Shown piece after piece: positions 1-11,560 of a DNA stretch of 64,000 nt (its first letter is position 1; each line of letters begins with the position of its first letter). Both the position numbers and the translations under genes were made by a program. The stretch is from Amphibalanus amphitrite (Eukaryota; Arthropoda; Thecostraca; Balanomorpha; Balanidae), in the NCBI RefSeq assembly GCF_019059575.1, contig NW_024881586.1, forward strand, positions 124,001 to 188,000. Direction: 5' to 3'. The notes beneath the pieces were generated by a model. The model was not told the DNA's origin. It did no database searches and was given only the letters and a program-made list of their open reading frames with translations.

Positions 1-1762
1 CGGGCAGCAGCAGGTTCAGGCCGGGCTCCATGACGTGCGAGTACTTGCCCATCCGCTCCACCACCCATGCCTGTCGCGGCGGCCAGCGGCCCGGCCGTTA
101 GATAGTGCAAACACGCATAGATGGGACCGGAGCCGCCGTTTACCAGTCTGGACCCCGCGTGCAGCTCAGAAACGTACCGGATAAACATAACAGCAACGGC
201 AAACATAATAAAACGATAAAAAACTCAGTCCGACCATGTTTGAAAACAGCGGTGTGAAAATGAATCGTAATGAAGTAAAACAGAATGGCGAATGGAGACG
301 AGATGAAACAGCGAAACAAAACTGACTGACCCCCAAGACCATCCGACTGGCCACTGACACTATCTCATTTGCCCCGTTTCGATGATCGTGTTATTACGGT
401 GTAATGCGTCCGTCAAATAGGATAAATAGAATGCAACATTTCGATCGAATGATAATATTTTATGTGTGACTGTGATGCCATATTCATTATTCAGTGTTGC
501 CATCTCATGGAGAGGGAACGTAATGATGAAATGATTGATGTGGATAAACAAACGTAATAAAGATAATCACAGAAATAAGATGAATACAGTAAAAACGCAA
601 CGAAGTTAAAACCAGCAGATATCTGCCGCAGCCCAAAAGCGCCGTAGGTAACCAAATTTCAGATCCTGGGACTTCAGAGCTCAGAGCCCGCCACCTGGAC
701 GATGTCAAAAAGCCAACGTGGCAGAACGATGCCGAATAACTGCACATGACAAAACACAGATACGTGTGACCATAAATTAAAACCGCAGTAGCCCATTGAC
801 TAATTGACGCGAAACAGAGGGTACCTCCGTCACGCAAGCAACAACCTTCCTTATTTAGGTGAAGGTACCTGCAGCAATTGATTTACAATGACGCTATTTG
901 CCAATAGAAAAAAAAAACTTGAACGCCACTCGCTGCGTCCAGTCGTCACGTCACACAGCCGAGTGCCAACAAACTCCCATTAAACGGCGGGCAAACTCGT
1001 CTACACTAGCCAAGCTAGCTCAACACCTCATTATGAGCTCTCATCGCACTGCAGTCGACACAAACACTCAACACCGAGCCTCACTGCAGCCGCCACTCGC
1101 CAGCCCAACACTCCAACACCGAGCTTTTGCCGTGCACCTGCCCCAGCCAGCTACCTTGGGTTACTGCCCCGGTCGGCTACCTTGGGTTACTGCCGGTATG
1201 TTAGCCAGCTCAATGGGCATCTCTCGCAGGTTATGAACGTATCGAACGCGGTCGACCAGCGGGGCGAGAACGGCCATCCCCGGCTCCAGAACCCGGCTGA
1301 ACTTGCCCATTCGTTCCACAATCCATGCCTGCCGCCCAGGGCAGGTCATGAGATAACTGACCATACAAGCCGGCAGCCAGGCTGTCACATAATGGAAGTT
1401 AACTAGAAAAAACTGGTGCTTCTATCAAGCAAGTTTCACAGCTACCTGATAATAGCAAGTAGTAGCTCAACACCCACATTCAAGGTGAAGAGGCTCTTGT
1501 TAATTCATGCTTTTGTTTTAAATTTCCTTTTAATTAATAGTCACTTAAAATTTTTGATCTTAACAAAGGTATTTGTCAAAGCAGATGGTTATTTGCATTC
1601 TGTCTCCCAATCACACACACTCACCTCCTGCTGGGGAACAAACATGATGACTGTGTTCATTGGCGTGGAGTGGCGCAGTCGGACCTGGCTTACACGAGCC
1701 CTGCCAGCGGGTGAGTCCAGGGCTACAGACATCTCACCAGGCTTCAGCAGCGAGCTGCCACG
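1..1762 (-). CDS. Stoml2: Stomatin-like protein 2, N-terminal exons (partial gene, duplicated exon)
   Basis: Stomatin-like protein 2 is an SPFH/prohibitin-family scaffold of the mitochondrial inner membrane. Three exons are visible. Exon 1625-1762 (acceptor CTGCAG, donor GTGAGTG) encodes 46 codons ending NTVIMFVPQQE, the conserved lead-in to the SPFH domain. Exon 1181-1328 continues AWIVERMGKFSRVLEPG and, 14 residues on, DRVRYVHNLRE, with acceptor CGGCAG and donor AAG|GTAGCC. A second version at 1-70 reads AWVVERMGKYSHVMEPG and runs off the window. Both downstream exons start in the same phase with an AG acceptor, so either can join to PQQE. They share about 15 of the first 23 residues, and the 1-70 copy is closer to the usual family sequence. 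The mitochondrial targeting exon upstream was not found. The family call is strong; use of both exons is inference. Confidence 0.82.
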
Positions 1763-2649
1763 CTGCAGAATGATTGGGTGAGTTAAGTGAATGCTGAATA
1801 CACTGGAAGGTGATAACTTTGAAATCTGTAAATACCTACGGAATAGAGCTTTGAAGCCAAGAGGGGTTGGCCACAGACCAGTGTTGTTATTCTAGGCCCT
1901 TGCGTCAAAGGTGGAGAGCTGAAATGTCTCACTTCTTGGGTCACCATAAGTTCAAGGAATTCCAGAGGTCTGAGCACCTATGGGTGAAATGTTTAACAAT
2001 TGTATCCCTTCGAATTCAGATAATATTTCCTTATCTTTGATGTACGTATTGGTATTATATAACAAAAAAAATCATACCTGAACAGCACGCACTCCAACAC
2101 GTCGTAATGCCAGCATTATGATCTTTGTGTCTGGAACGGCGACTTGTCTATCGATAAGAAGGCTTTAAATTTTACTAACTATTTTACTTAATATACAAAA
2201 ACAATTCAAGTTCTAACACTTTCCCTTCCCAAAAGCAGGGGGGCGACACGGCTATTCGCGCAATGTATTAATTTATGGGCCGCGCGGGGCCTCGCGATGA
2301 CGCGGCTGGAGGCAACTGCTCAGCGCGCTAGGATACTTCTGGCGGGGCGGGGCGCTGAACGGTGTGCAATGAATGGGTTATGGTCGGGCCGACAGAGATG
2401 AGGTATTGAATTTGAATTGACATCAGCAATCGGGTGGGGAAGGAGAACGTTCCTAATCGAGCTTGGGTTGGGGAAAGCCGAAAATATCGCGATCGGCTCA
2501 TAGCTCAGACAGGGCCGGGTGCCGTACCATGTGTTGTATACATATTTAGGCGGGCAGACAGAGATGAGTTATTGGATTTAAATTCACCTTACCATCGGTT
2601 TCTGGTGGGGTTTGAAAATGGTTTTAGTCAAGCTCGGAGTGGGGCAACC
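1763..2649. other. No gene recognised
   Basis: This is intron or intergenic sequence upstream of the visible Stoml2 exon. The first exon of Stoml2 may lie here or further right, but I could not identify it. A loosely repeated module beginning GACAGAGATGAG occurs near 2391 and 2559, suggesting a local duplication. No convincing coding frame was seen. Confidence 0.4.
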
Positions 2650-2892
2650 CACTGGCGGATCCAGGGGAAGGCATTTGGGGCAAATGTCTTCCCCCACATT
2701 GGCAGCGCCCGAAATCGCTTTTCGAGAATCAAAGAAAACTTCACAACTTTTCTGAGGAAATGTTGGTTAATCACACTGCACAGCAGTGCGCAAGGAATCG
2801 AAATCAGAGTTTTTTTTTAAATTAATTCCGAGAAACCTTTTTTGGGGTAAGCCCCCGCAGTGTCCAAGACCGCTTCCTGGATCCGCCAGTTG
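2650..2892. mobile_element. Small inverted-repeat element, GGCGGATCCAGG family (hAT-like MITE)
   Basis: The ends ACTGGCGGATCCAGG and CCTGGATCCGCCAGT are inverted copies. The same terminus occurs in two elements at 28642-30175 and 58989-59149 that have perfect 8-bp target duplications. The interior has the same G-run followed by CAAATG that is seen in the 58989 copy. No clear target duplication was found here, so this copy is older or its ends are eroded. Assignment to hAT rests on its relatives. Confidence 0.6.
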
Positions 2893-2959
2893 TGAATAAG
2901 TCACGGTCGATACCGAGCTTCGGCGGGACCAGGCGCTGTATACGTTGTTCTTTCAATGA

Positions 2960-3166
2960 AGAGGTGGACAGACACCTAGCCCCACATCCTACTGCTATGC
3001 CCGTGCTTCTGTGGGTGAAGCACTAAAGCATCACGGAATCCCACAGGACCTGCGAGTCGACGAGGTGGGCCGCTTTGGCCGCCGGGTACTGCAGCTCCCT
3101 GGAGTTGCCTGGGACCGATGGCAAAACAACAGCTCCGGCGGTGCCCCTATGGGTCGTAGTAATTAG
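2960..3166 (+). CDS. Short open frame, possible exon or relic, unrecognised
   Basis: A 69-codon open frame ends at a TAG and includes the stretch VGEALKHHGIPQDLRVDEVG. It has no ATG at its start and sits just after the 2650-2892 element. No family is recognised. It could be a terminal exon, a transposon relic or chance. Confidence 0.18.
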   Translation, partial: RGGQTPSPTSYCYARASVGEALKHHGIPQDLRVDEVGRFGRRVLQLPGVAWDRWQNNSSGGAPMGRSN

Positions 3167-4116
3167 CGAATTCCTGTAATGTAGAGATCATATCCTCAAT
3201 AATCTCCATTACCATTTTATATTCCTAAACAGTACCTATGACAGAACAATTATGCTTGCCTGCGTTCAGGCATTACCTCTGATGGTCATACGTCCAGTAA
3301 AACATGTGTTGTCTGTCAAACAACAATCGACGACGGGATCTCTTCTCATTATCTCTTAAGCCATCGGTTGTCAATTCACCCACCCCGTTTCCCTAAAAAT
3401 AGACGGTCAGATTCGGCCTGGGTCCTTACGACCCCTCTAGATTAGCCAGAGACGGGATCGGATCGCCGTTATTGCACCCGTCTTAGTGTCTTTAATACTA
3501 TGACAGCTTCGACCACGGACTTCGGACGGGGTGATCGTTCCACGAATGTACGAACCATCCAGGCCTAGAGTGCATCGAGGTTTAAAAGAATGCAGTCTGT
3601 AGATCAATAAACATAACAATGGTGGTATACAACCACATTAAAATATCTCCCCGGCTCCCGCAACGTTCCAACGCCCCTCCGTTATGCATTCGCCTTGTGT
3701 GTCCGCCGAGCCGGCTTGCCTCCAATGACGTCATCGGCCGGCCGGCGGCGTTCAAGGTCAAACGGCTGGTGTCCTTACCTGGAGTTCTATAGCCTTGCCC
3801 AAAAGCTCCAAGATCACGCCGCCGGCTCACACAACACGCGCTGTCGCCCCGCCGCCGAATGCAACACTTGCGCCGAGCGTCACAGGTGCGCAATATCTGG
3901 CAGCATAGGTTCTGGCGAAACAGCTGATGAAATTCCCAAGGTCAGGGACGACACCGCTAAATTATGTTTTCGTTATGATGATAAAAGAATCTAAACTAAC
4001 TTGTAAAATCAGAAACAAAATACCCTATGTACACTTCAAAAATGAAATCTTATTTTGATAAACATTTTTATTTAGATTTCAGGTATTGAAACGTTGAGTT
4101 GAGCATTGTTGATAAG
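3167..4116. other. No gene recognised
   Basis: Open frames on both strands around 3582-3994 overlap each other without homology or consistent splice sites. A GTAAGG donor-like site exists on the minus strand near 3770, but the frame it would end contains a stop in the phase needed to join the Stoml2 exon. Confidence 0.35.
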
Positions 4117-4577
4117 ATTATCAGGAGTATGAAAAATAACCTCTTGCTCATATCTGAAGGAATTAAAAAATTAAAGACCAATATATATTCGGGCGTGGCC
4201 CTTCCTCAGTGGTACAGTGTTACAATGGAACAAGAGAGACGTATGTGACACACCAAATACGTCACATACGTCTCTCTTGTTCCATTGTAACACTAACCCG
4301 GTTTACATAGCATTTTTGACGAGGCTCTAGCTCGTTAATTTGGCAATAATTTCGATGCAGTGGTCTTCAAATATTTAGAGGGGATCATTTTGTAAATTGT
4401 TAAGCACCATTGGCATCTTTTGCAACATCACGGACGGAGATATAAGCTTGCAACAAACCCTATGTAAACCGGTCTACTGTACCACTGAGGAAGGGCCACG
4501 CCCGAATATATATTGGTCTTTAATTTTTTAATTCCTTCAGATATGAGCAAGAGGTTATTTTTCATACTCCTGATAAT
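4117..4577. repeat. Foldback element with 102-bp perfect inverted arms and nested hairpin
   Basis: Left arm 4117-4218 and right arm 4476-4577 are reverse complements along about 102 bases, beginning ATTATCAGGAGTATG and ending at GGTACAGT. Inside is a second palindrome, 4217-4249 against 4261-4293 (33 bp, 11-base loop). A third pair, CCGGTTTACATA near 4298 and TATGTAAACCGG near 4461, lies further in. No coding frame is present. This looks like a MITE or foldback transposon; no target duplication was found, so the family is unassigned. Confidence 0.85.
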
Positions 4578-5034
4578 ATTTTTATTTAGATATTTAAATT
4601 ATGTAAATCACAGGCTAATCCCGAGAACACCACTGGCCCGACACGGCGCATCAGCTGCCTGTACTGGTAGACTGTACCGCCGGGCAGGACTGCGCTGCGG
4701 AACAGCATTATCCAGTGCCTTGCCAGGCCGGCCTGCCTGAGGCCGACGGCCGGTGCCTTCTTATGGGGAGGAGAGGACTCGAGACTCGGAAGTGCGCAAC
4801 ATTTTGATTTGGCGCTTATAACAAAATAAAGCATTTGAGAACACCGGAGCATTCCCATGGCCATGACCCGTAGGTACCTAAGTAGGTAGGTGCTCTGTCC
4901 CCCTACCAAATCGTTTGTTATCTTCCCTTAGGAAGGTATAGATAATAGCAAAATAGTTATACTACCCATCAGCGGCCTTGCCTCTACAAAATGAATCACA
5001 CCATTCGCTTTCTACCGCCACTCCCCCGACTTAC

Positions 5035-6753
5035 TAGAAGTGTGATCTTCCCCGAGCGGATCTCGTGCAGTAGTCGTCGGAGCTGGACAAGCTCCACCTC
5101 GCTGGCCGGCACTACTGCCCCGCTGCTGTGCCGTGTCTCCGTATCTCCAAACGTTACACTCCTGGGCCTTCGGGAGTTTGCCGAGCCGTCATACAGGCTG
5201 TACGAGTAAGAGTTGGAGAGATCGTAGGGGTTAGCAGTCGCTCCAGGTTGGAGATGCCGACAGTTTGAGGCAGGCCAGGGGAGGTCCGGGTCGGGCCCGC
5301 CGCTGATGCTAGCCTCAGACGCGCTGAGGCTGTCATCCAGAGGTCGGGTCCGTATCACCCGACCCCTATCCGTGGCAAGCCTGGCCGTAGGTCGTGGGTG
5401 ATCACTAGTTTCATCAGCTACTGAAGAATCACCGCCACCAGCCTTGCGGTTATCGGAGTAACCGTCACGAACCAAGTAACTAACCCTTCCAGTTCCTTCC
5501 GATTTGTGTGGCCGGTCAAACCTCAAACCTGACTCCTGGAAACTCTGCTGTAACGCCACACTTTCCAGCCGTCGATTCAGCGACTCCAGCCGATCATCGG
5601 AGACGTCAGCTGTTTGTGACGTCACTCGTGCGTCGGTGACGTTAGATGAGTGTGACGTCATCGGCCGAACTCCGGTCATGTCCAGGTAGGGGCTCTCATC
5701 CAATTGGTGGGGGAGGGTTGAGGCAGGGAAGCTGTGAGGTCGTGCTGCTTTGTAAGCCCACAGTGGATCAGAATATGGCGAGCGCGAGGCTGGTGAGGGC
5801 TGTTTGTTCTCGTTCGTATGACACGACGTTGATCGATGATGAACGTCTCGATCCACTGACTTTGGTGGGGATCGTTCAGCATCTGCCGGGCGGTGAGCAG
5901 GTAGTGTGGCATGTTCATACACTGCTCCCTCTAATCGCTGCTCTAATGAGGACACCAACTGCTCCAGCAACGTCCATATGTCTTCAGACGACTCGGTATC
6001 CAGATTATCCACCCCGACCTCCGCTGAGGAATACACATGGTCTCCATAGGCAGTAAGAACCCCAGGCGACTTAGACCGACGCCGTTGCTCATTTCTTTCC
6101 GTCTCCGTCAGCCTCTGGTCTAGTGGAGGTAGCGGTGGCGGTGCATTCACTGGTGGTGGCGGAAGTGAGGGTGTCTCGGGTGGCACCACAGCCGTGTAAA
6201 AAGACTCGATGCTCGCCAGAGAGGCCAGCTGTTTCTCGGAGACAGAGCGGGCCAGTCGACTGACGGGTCGGGAGCGTGGTCGAACTCGCAGGGAGCGGCG
6301 TAGACGGGCCAGCAGTGCCCGGGAGGCGGTCAGTCGCTGCCGGGGAGGCGGGGAGGACGGGAGGAGGGACGGGGAGGCCTGTCGGGGAGGCGGGGGTTCA
6401 AACATAGGAACGGACGGCTCAGCATTGACGCCTCGGCTCGTGTCTTGAAGGTTGGGCTCTCGCGACGAAGAGTCGGTGTTACAAGGCCCACCCGACGAAT
6501 CCAAAACGTATTCCCTTTTGGATCTGTCATGTTCGGCTCCTGCTGTCTTCTTTGATGTTGACCTGAAAGCCCCGAGCTTGCTGCGTCGTATCGAGCTGGG
6601 TTGTGAGCGTGACCGTTTGTCTGGTTCCGGGGAGCTCTCCCGCACCGACTTTCGGATCGAGAATTTCTTCAGCCACTTTTTGCTGCGTTTGGTTTTTGCT
6701 CGAGAGTTTGGTTGATCTTCGGAGTCTGAATCACAGTCTTTCTTCTTGTCCAT
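5035..6753 (-). CDS. Large Ser/Pro/Arg-rich, probably disordered protein, 5' coding exon
   Basis: An uninterrupted minus-strand frame of 573 codons runs from ATG 6753 to a GTAAGT donor at 5029-5034, closing in phase 0. If the donor is not used the frame continues only about a dozen residues to a stop. A GTG codon at 6777 is in frame but has no good acceptor before it, so ATG (MDKKKDCDSD) is preferred. The product is rich in Ser, Pro and Arg. It has a basic N-terminal block (KTKRSKKWLKKFSIRKS), proline runs around residues 120-145 and 200-220 that could bind SH3 or EVH1 domains, and a C-terminal leucine-rich stretch (VELVQLRRLLHEIRSGK). I recognise no catalytic domain and no family. Later exons were not found. 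Confidence 0.6.
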
Positions 6754-7475
6754 GTTTTGACTGGTCTTGTCAGACACCTTACGTCATGTCACATCAGTGA
6801 CATCACTACCACATCACTATTATCCCAGTCACATCACTGCCGCTGCACGATCGTCACCACCGCGTTCCTATCGCCACCCAACACCCACTCACACGTGTCA
6901 GAATCGCCGCGCCTGTAGCGGAGCGCGTCACATTTGTCGTTGTCGGGTTGGTCCGGGTCCGGGGTCTGAGTTACAGGTGCGGACGCCGCCATTATGCGGC
7001 ATTATACCAAGGGCACAGAACAGCTGTGGAAGGAGGCCATACACAGTTGGTAAGGGGCAGCGGCGGGCCTATACAGCAGGCAGCTGTACAAAGGTCTGTA
7101 GTTGTACAGCGGCGAGGTCTGTGTACAGGGAGGTCGGGAAAGACGTCAGTACGGCGGCCGCCGGCCAGTACTGTACGGGTGAATAAGAGCCGCCCGAGCT
7201 ACACGGATGAACCCCGTCCTTCGTTTCCATTCTTAGGACAACTCCTTCTCCTCCACACCGCAAACCTCGGGCCGGGCTGGACAGGCACCTTTATCTCATA
7301 CGGGCTGCTCTTCTGGAGCGGCCCCGCTGCTCCCAAGCGAACATACCCCGTAGCCGGGTGCGGTGAGTACTTATGGGGCTGATCGGCCTGTCCTTCGGGA
7401 CGGGCTCAGCCTCGGTGATTCACTAGCTAGGGTGACTCCCCAGTACCAAGACCAATGTCTCCCCCAGCCCCCTAA
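6754..7475. other. GC-rich upstream region of the 5035-6753 exon
   Basis: This region is GC- and CpG-rich immediately upstream of the minus-strand ATG at 6753, consistent with a promoter or 5' UTR. Open frames here are short and overlap in several phases. No TATA-like element stood out. Confidence 0.3.
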
Positions 7476-10400
7476 CCCTCGCCGGACCTATCACCTATCC
7501 CTCGCCGGCCGAGGGGGGGGGGCGGGTGCCGCCCCCCCATAGGGTTTTTTCGCGATAGCTCCGAACACGCTGGCGATTGAGAGCTGAAACTTGGCATACC
7601 TGACCTTTGATCCAAGCCGGATCTTTTGACACCAACCGCATTTTTGGGTCAGGTCAGGTCACTGACCTATGACGTCATAAGTGAACCTTTGCACGGTCTT
7701 CAGATGTCGCAACTTCGCAACGCCCTCACTGCCAGAGGAGATGTCACAGGGAAATGAAACTTGCAGGATCTAGTATCCATTATGAGTCCCACACCTTGTA
7801 CATCTCGGATTTTTCCTAAAGGTCATATGAGGTCAGGTCATTTTCGTGACCTCACCATTATAAGTCAATGGGGAAAAATGAAAACTGCTATTTTGGCGCC
7901 GGGAACGATCTCCAACTATCTCAAGCACACAGAATCGTGATTTGATGCACTCCTTGCAAGGTTAGATGCGTCACTTTTGCAATGTTGACCTTACGTGACG
8001 TCATTTATGACGTCATCAAGGTCATATTAGTTTTTCGTCAATAACTCTTGATCAAATTGAGCTAGCGAGTCGGGAAAGCCACCAATGGACTCAGGAAGAC
8101 CTGCCGAATCGAATGATATGCGACATGACCTCTTTCGACCAACTTCGTGACCTGGGGGTGCTGACCTGACCTTGACCTGGGGTCAACACCCCAAGTTGAC
8201 TTGACCCGGACAAAAAGTATATCATTCGACGCGCCTGAGCGAGACGAACACGATGCTGCCAAAATCGGCGCTCTGCGGCCGTTTTTGCGAAGTTATTCAC
8301 CAAAAACTGAACCGTACCTTGGGGCACTTGACCTGACCTCAGAGGTCACCGGTTGACCTAGGACCTTAAAATCGGGTACCAATCTCTGCGTCTCGTAACG
8401 GCGCACACGCTCGTTTTTTCCGCGACGCGCTAGCTCCACCAAGGGCGAAACGGCGAGGGGGGGTCGTACCCGCCCCCCCCCCCTCGGCCGGCGCGTATGT
8501 AGAAAACCAATAGGTCCGGCGAGGGCTATTGGTTTTCTACATACGCGCCGGCCGAGGGGAGTGGGGGCGGCGGGTACGACCCTCGTCGCCGTTTCGCCCC
8601 TGGTGGAGCTAGCGCGTCGCAGAAAAAAAAAACGAGCGTGTACGCCGTTACGAAACGCAGAAATTGATACCCGAGTTCAAGGTCCTAGGTCAACCGGTGA
8701 CCTCTGAGGTCAGGTCAAGTGTGCCAAGGTGCGGTTCCATTTTTGGTGAATAACTTCGCAAAAAAAAAACGGCCAAAGAGCCGCGATTTTGGCAGTATGG
8801 TGTTCGCCTCGCTCAGGCGAACACCATACGGCATACCATATATGCTTTTTGTTTGGATGAGGGCAACTTAGGGTGTTGACCTCGGGTCACGGTCAGGTCA
8901 GCGCCCCCAGGTCACGAAATTGGTCGAAGGAGAGCATGTTGCATATCATTCGATTCGGCAGGTCTTCCTGAGTCCATGGGTGGCTTTCCCAACTCGCTAG
9001 CTCAATTTAATCGGGAGTTATTGACGAAAAACTAATATGACCCTAATGACGTCATAAATGACGTCACGCAAGGTCAACATTGCAAAACTGACGCATCAAA
9101 CCTTGCAAGGAGTGCATGAAAGCACGATTCTGTGTGCTTGAGATAGTTGGAGATCGTTCCCGGCGCCAGAATAGCAGTTTTCATTTTTCCCCATTGACTT
9201 ACATATACCTAATGGAGAGGTCACGAAAACGACCTGACCTCATATGACCTTTAGGAAAAGTCCGAGATATACAAGTTGTGAGAATCCTAATGGATGCTAG
9301 GTCCTGCAAGTTTCATTTCCCTGTAAAAGCTCCTCTGGCAGTGAGGGCGTTGCGAAGTTGCGACATCTGAAGACCGTACAGAGGTTCACTTAACCCTCGC
9401 CCGTAAACGGCGATCTGCCACCTTCGCCCATGCAGGGGGGGGGGGGGTTGGTGCGACCCCCCCTTGGCGTTTGAAAACGGAGCGTCGTAGAGCTTAGCGG
9501 AAAAGACCAACGGATTGCTCTCGCCGAGATCTCGCGATTGGTGGTATATTTTTTGGTCCTAGGTCAACATTTGACCTACTTTTGACCGGTCAAAGGTCAA
9601 ATTTTCGGAAAAAATAGACTTTTTCAACTTTCCGCGGCGATTGCGGCAAAACGGTGGGAGATATCGACTTGAAACCTTCACTATCGTATTCCTTGATCAA
9701 TTCTCTATCGTTTGGTATGTATTTCGTTTCCCTAGCTCTAAAAATGGCGCGTTGGGAGCGCCGGAAGTCGGCAAGGTCACAGTCGGCGGCAGAAATTCGA
9801 AAAATCAAAATTTAAATTTTTGAAATCTGATTGTATTTTTGGATTTGGGAGGTCCATTTGCTCCCTATAGAAGCTAATATTGCTGCATATTCCCATTGAG
9901 GTGACAAGAATTAGCAAAATAGTGGTTCGGGCGCTTTTCAAAAATAGTACCGGACGCTGTTCCTCTTGTGACGTCATAGCTCCGTGACCTGACCTGACTC
10001 GGTCAAGTTTCTTATACCATATGATAGCCAATACTTGCCCCAACATGCATGGGAAGTTTCATCACGATCCATCAACCGATGTCCGTACCACCGGCAGGAA
10101 ACCTCGGGCGTTGGCACTCAGTTTGTGAAAATCCGGCCGGAGGCTGTTCCCTTTGTGACGTCATAACTCCGTGACCTGAGATGACCCGGTCAAATTTTTT
10201 TTATCAAAAGATGCGCAAGGTTTGCCCCATAAGGTACCCAAAATTGGCGGCGCTGCGCGCCGCCGTTTTTGCACTATTTCCGAAAAGCCTTAGGGGGGGG
10301 GGGGGTTGCACCAACCCCCCCCTACATGGGCGAGGGTTAAGACGTCATAGGTCAGTGACCTGACCTGACCCGAAAATGCGGTTGTTGGCAAAAGATCCGG

Positions 10401-10526
10401 CTTGAATCAAAGGTCAGGTATGCCAAGTTTCAGCTCTCTATCGCCAGCGTGTTCGGAGCTATCGCGAAAAAAAACCTATGGGGGGAAGGGGCACCCGACC
10501 CCCCCCCCCCCCTCGGCCAGCGAGGG
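7476..10526. mobile_element. Large palindromic CCCTCG-ended DNA element (non-autonomous)
   Basis: The left end CCCTCGCCGGACCTAT at 7476 follows CTAA (7472-7475). The right end GCGAGGG at 10526 is followed by CTAA (10527-10530), a likely 4-bp target duplication resembling TTAA. The two halves are reverse complements: 7476 to about 8511 matches about 8525-9388 plus 10342-10526, with the axis near 8518. Arms of about 1 kb differ by scattered substitutions and small indels. The interior is dense in AGGTCA/TGACCT half-sites and TGACGTCA palindromes, with poly-C/poly-G runs near each end and near the axis. No transposase frame is present. A foldback organisation and TTAA-like target suggest mobilisation by another element; the superfamily is unassigned. 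Confidence 0.8.
9394..10336. mobile_element. Nested CCCTCGCCC element in a TTAA site (piggyBac-like or Kolobok-like)
   Basis: The outer palindrome is interrupted between GAGGTTCAC and GACGTCATAGG, which are adjacent in the uninterrupted arm at 7670-7695. The insertion is flanked by TTAA at 9390-9393 and 10337-10340. Its ends are CCCTCGCCCG and GGGCGAGGG, followed inward by a G-run, TTGGTGC and a C-run. TTAA duplication with CCC termini fits piggyBac, and TTAA also fits Kolobok. There is no transposase, so it is non-autonomous. Confidence 0.82.
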
Positions 10527-10596
10527 CTAATTTCTATCACCCTTCCGGCTCTAAAATGGTCTGGTCAGACCGAAAGGGCCTAACTCAAAAAGTCAA

Positions 10597-10636
10597 AATA
10601 ATAAATAAATAAATAAATAAATGAGTGAATAAATGA
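10597..10636. repeat. AAAT microsatellite
   Basis: About eight tandem AAAT units lie just right of the 7476-10526 element, with minor interruptions at the right side (GAGTG). Confidence 0.9.
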
Positions 10637-11387
10637 AACAAATACACGGATGAGACAATGGCTCTGAGACTGACAGCAATTGATAAAGGTGACATGATGC
10701 AGTTATTTAAAGTTTATTTCGACTTTGTTCTTAGAATGGGGGACTCAGGTCAGCGTTCAACTTTCGAGCTATCCGACCATTTTTCCCTACTGAGATTGAT
10801 GAAATTAAAAGACCACCTCTTTCGAAAGAAAATGATTCTACTTGCTTCAAATTATCTAATAAGATTATATAAATAAACCCTACCCTCCATTCCTTCTGTT
10901 CACCCTCTGGAGAGTAACATCACCGAAGTGGCTTACTTGACCCTCAGCCCTTTTCCAGTGGCTTGATCGAATCTTTTAGTTTTCTCTTCAGCATTATTTC
11001 TACTGGTTTTCTTACTGTCGACTATTTTTACAAGTCATGATATTAGACACGAAGTTATGGACGCCAAATGGCCTTTGTCGCCAAGGCGTCCTAAAACTCA
11101 TACCATCACCATCATACCCTCCATGCATTCCCGCAGATCGGCTCTTCTGGTCAAACATCGGCTCCTGGGGCCTCTTCTTCAGCTTTTGAGGGCTCTTCGG
11201 GAACGATGGGGAACAATGAGCTCTGAGAGCCACCAAAAGACTTTCGGGCCCACGCCGATGTATGAGACCCCTCACCAACTTCAAAAGGACCTTCCAAAAA
11301 GGTGACTAAAAGATTGCACAGTTCGAATGCTAAGACTGACGTGATTGTCGATTTTCACATTTGCAGTCGATTTGCAGAGATTCACCT

Positions 11388-11560
11388 ACCTATGGACGTC
11401 TTAGGTCAGTGACCCGACCTGACCTGAAAATGCGGTTGGTGTCACAAGATGAATACAGGGTCAGGTGTGCTAGATTTCAGCTATCTCCAGAATGCTCCGA
11501 GCAATTGCGAAAAAACAGCGTATGGGGGCGGCATAATGTGAATTGTGACGGATATCAAAT
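11388..11560. mobile_element. Fragment of the 7476-10526 element family
   Basis: The order of motifs (GACGTC, TCAGTGACC, GACCTGAAAATGCGGTTG, TTTCAGCT, ATTGCGAAAAAAC) matches 10342-10480 with substitutions. No second end is seen, so it is a decayed fragment. The sequence from 10637 to 11387 shows no gene. Confidence 0.6.

Noticed and set aside
3582..3994. Candidate first exon of Stoml2 with a GTAAGG donor near 3770
   Set aside because: In the phase needed to join the exon at 1762 there is a stop shortly upstream, and no targeting-peptide Met is in frame.
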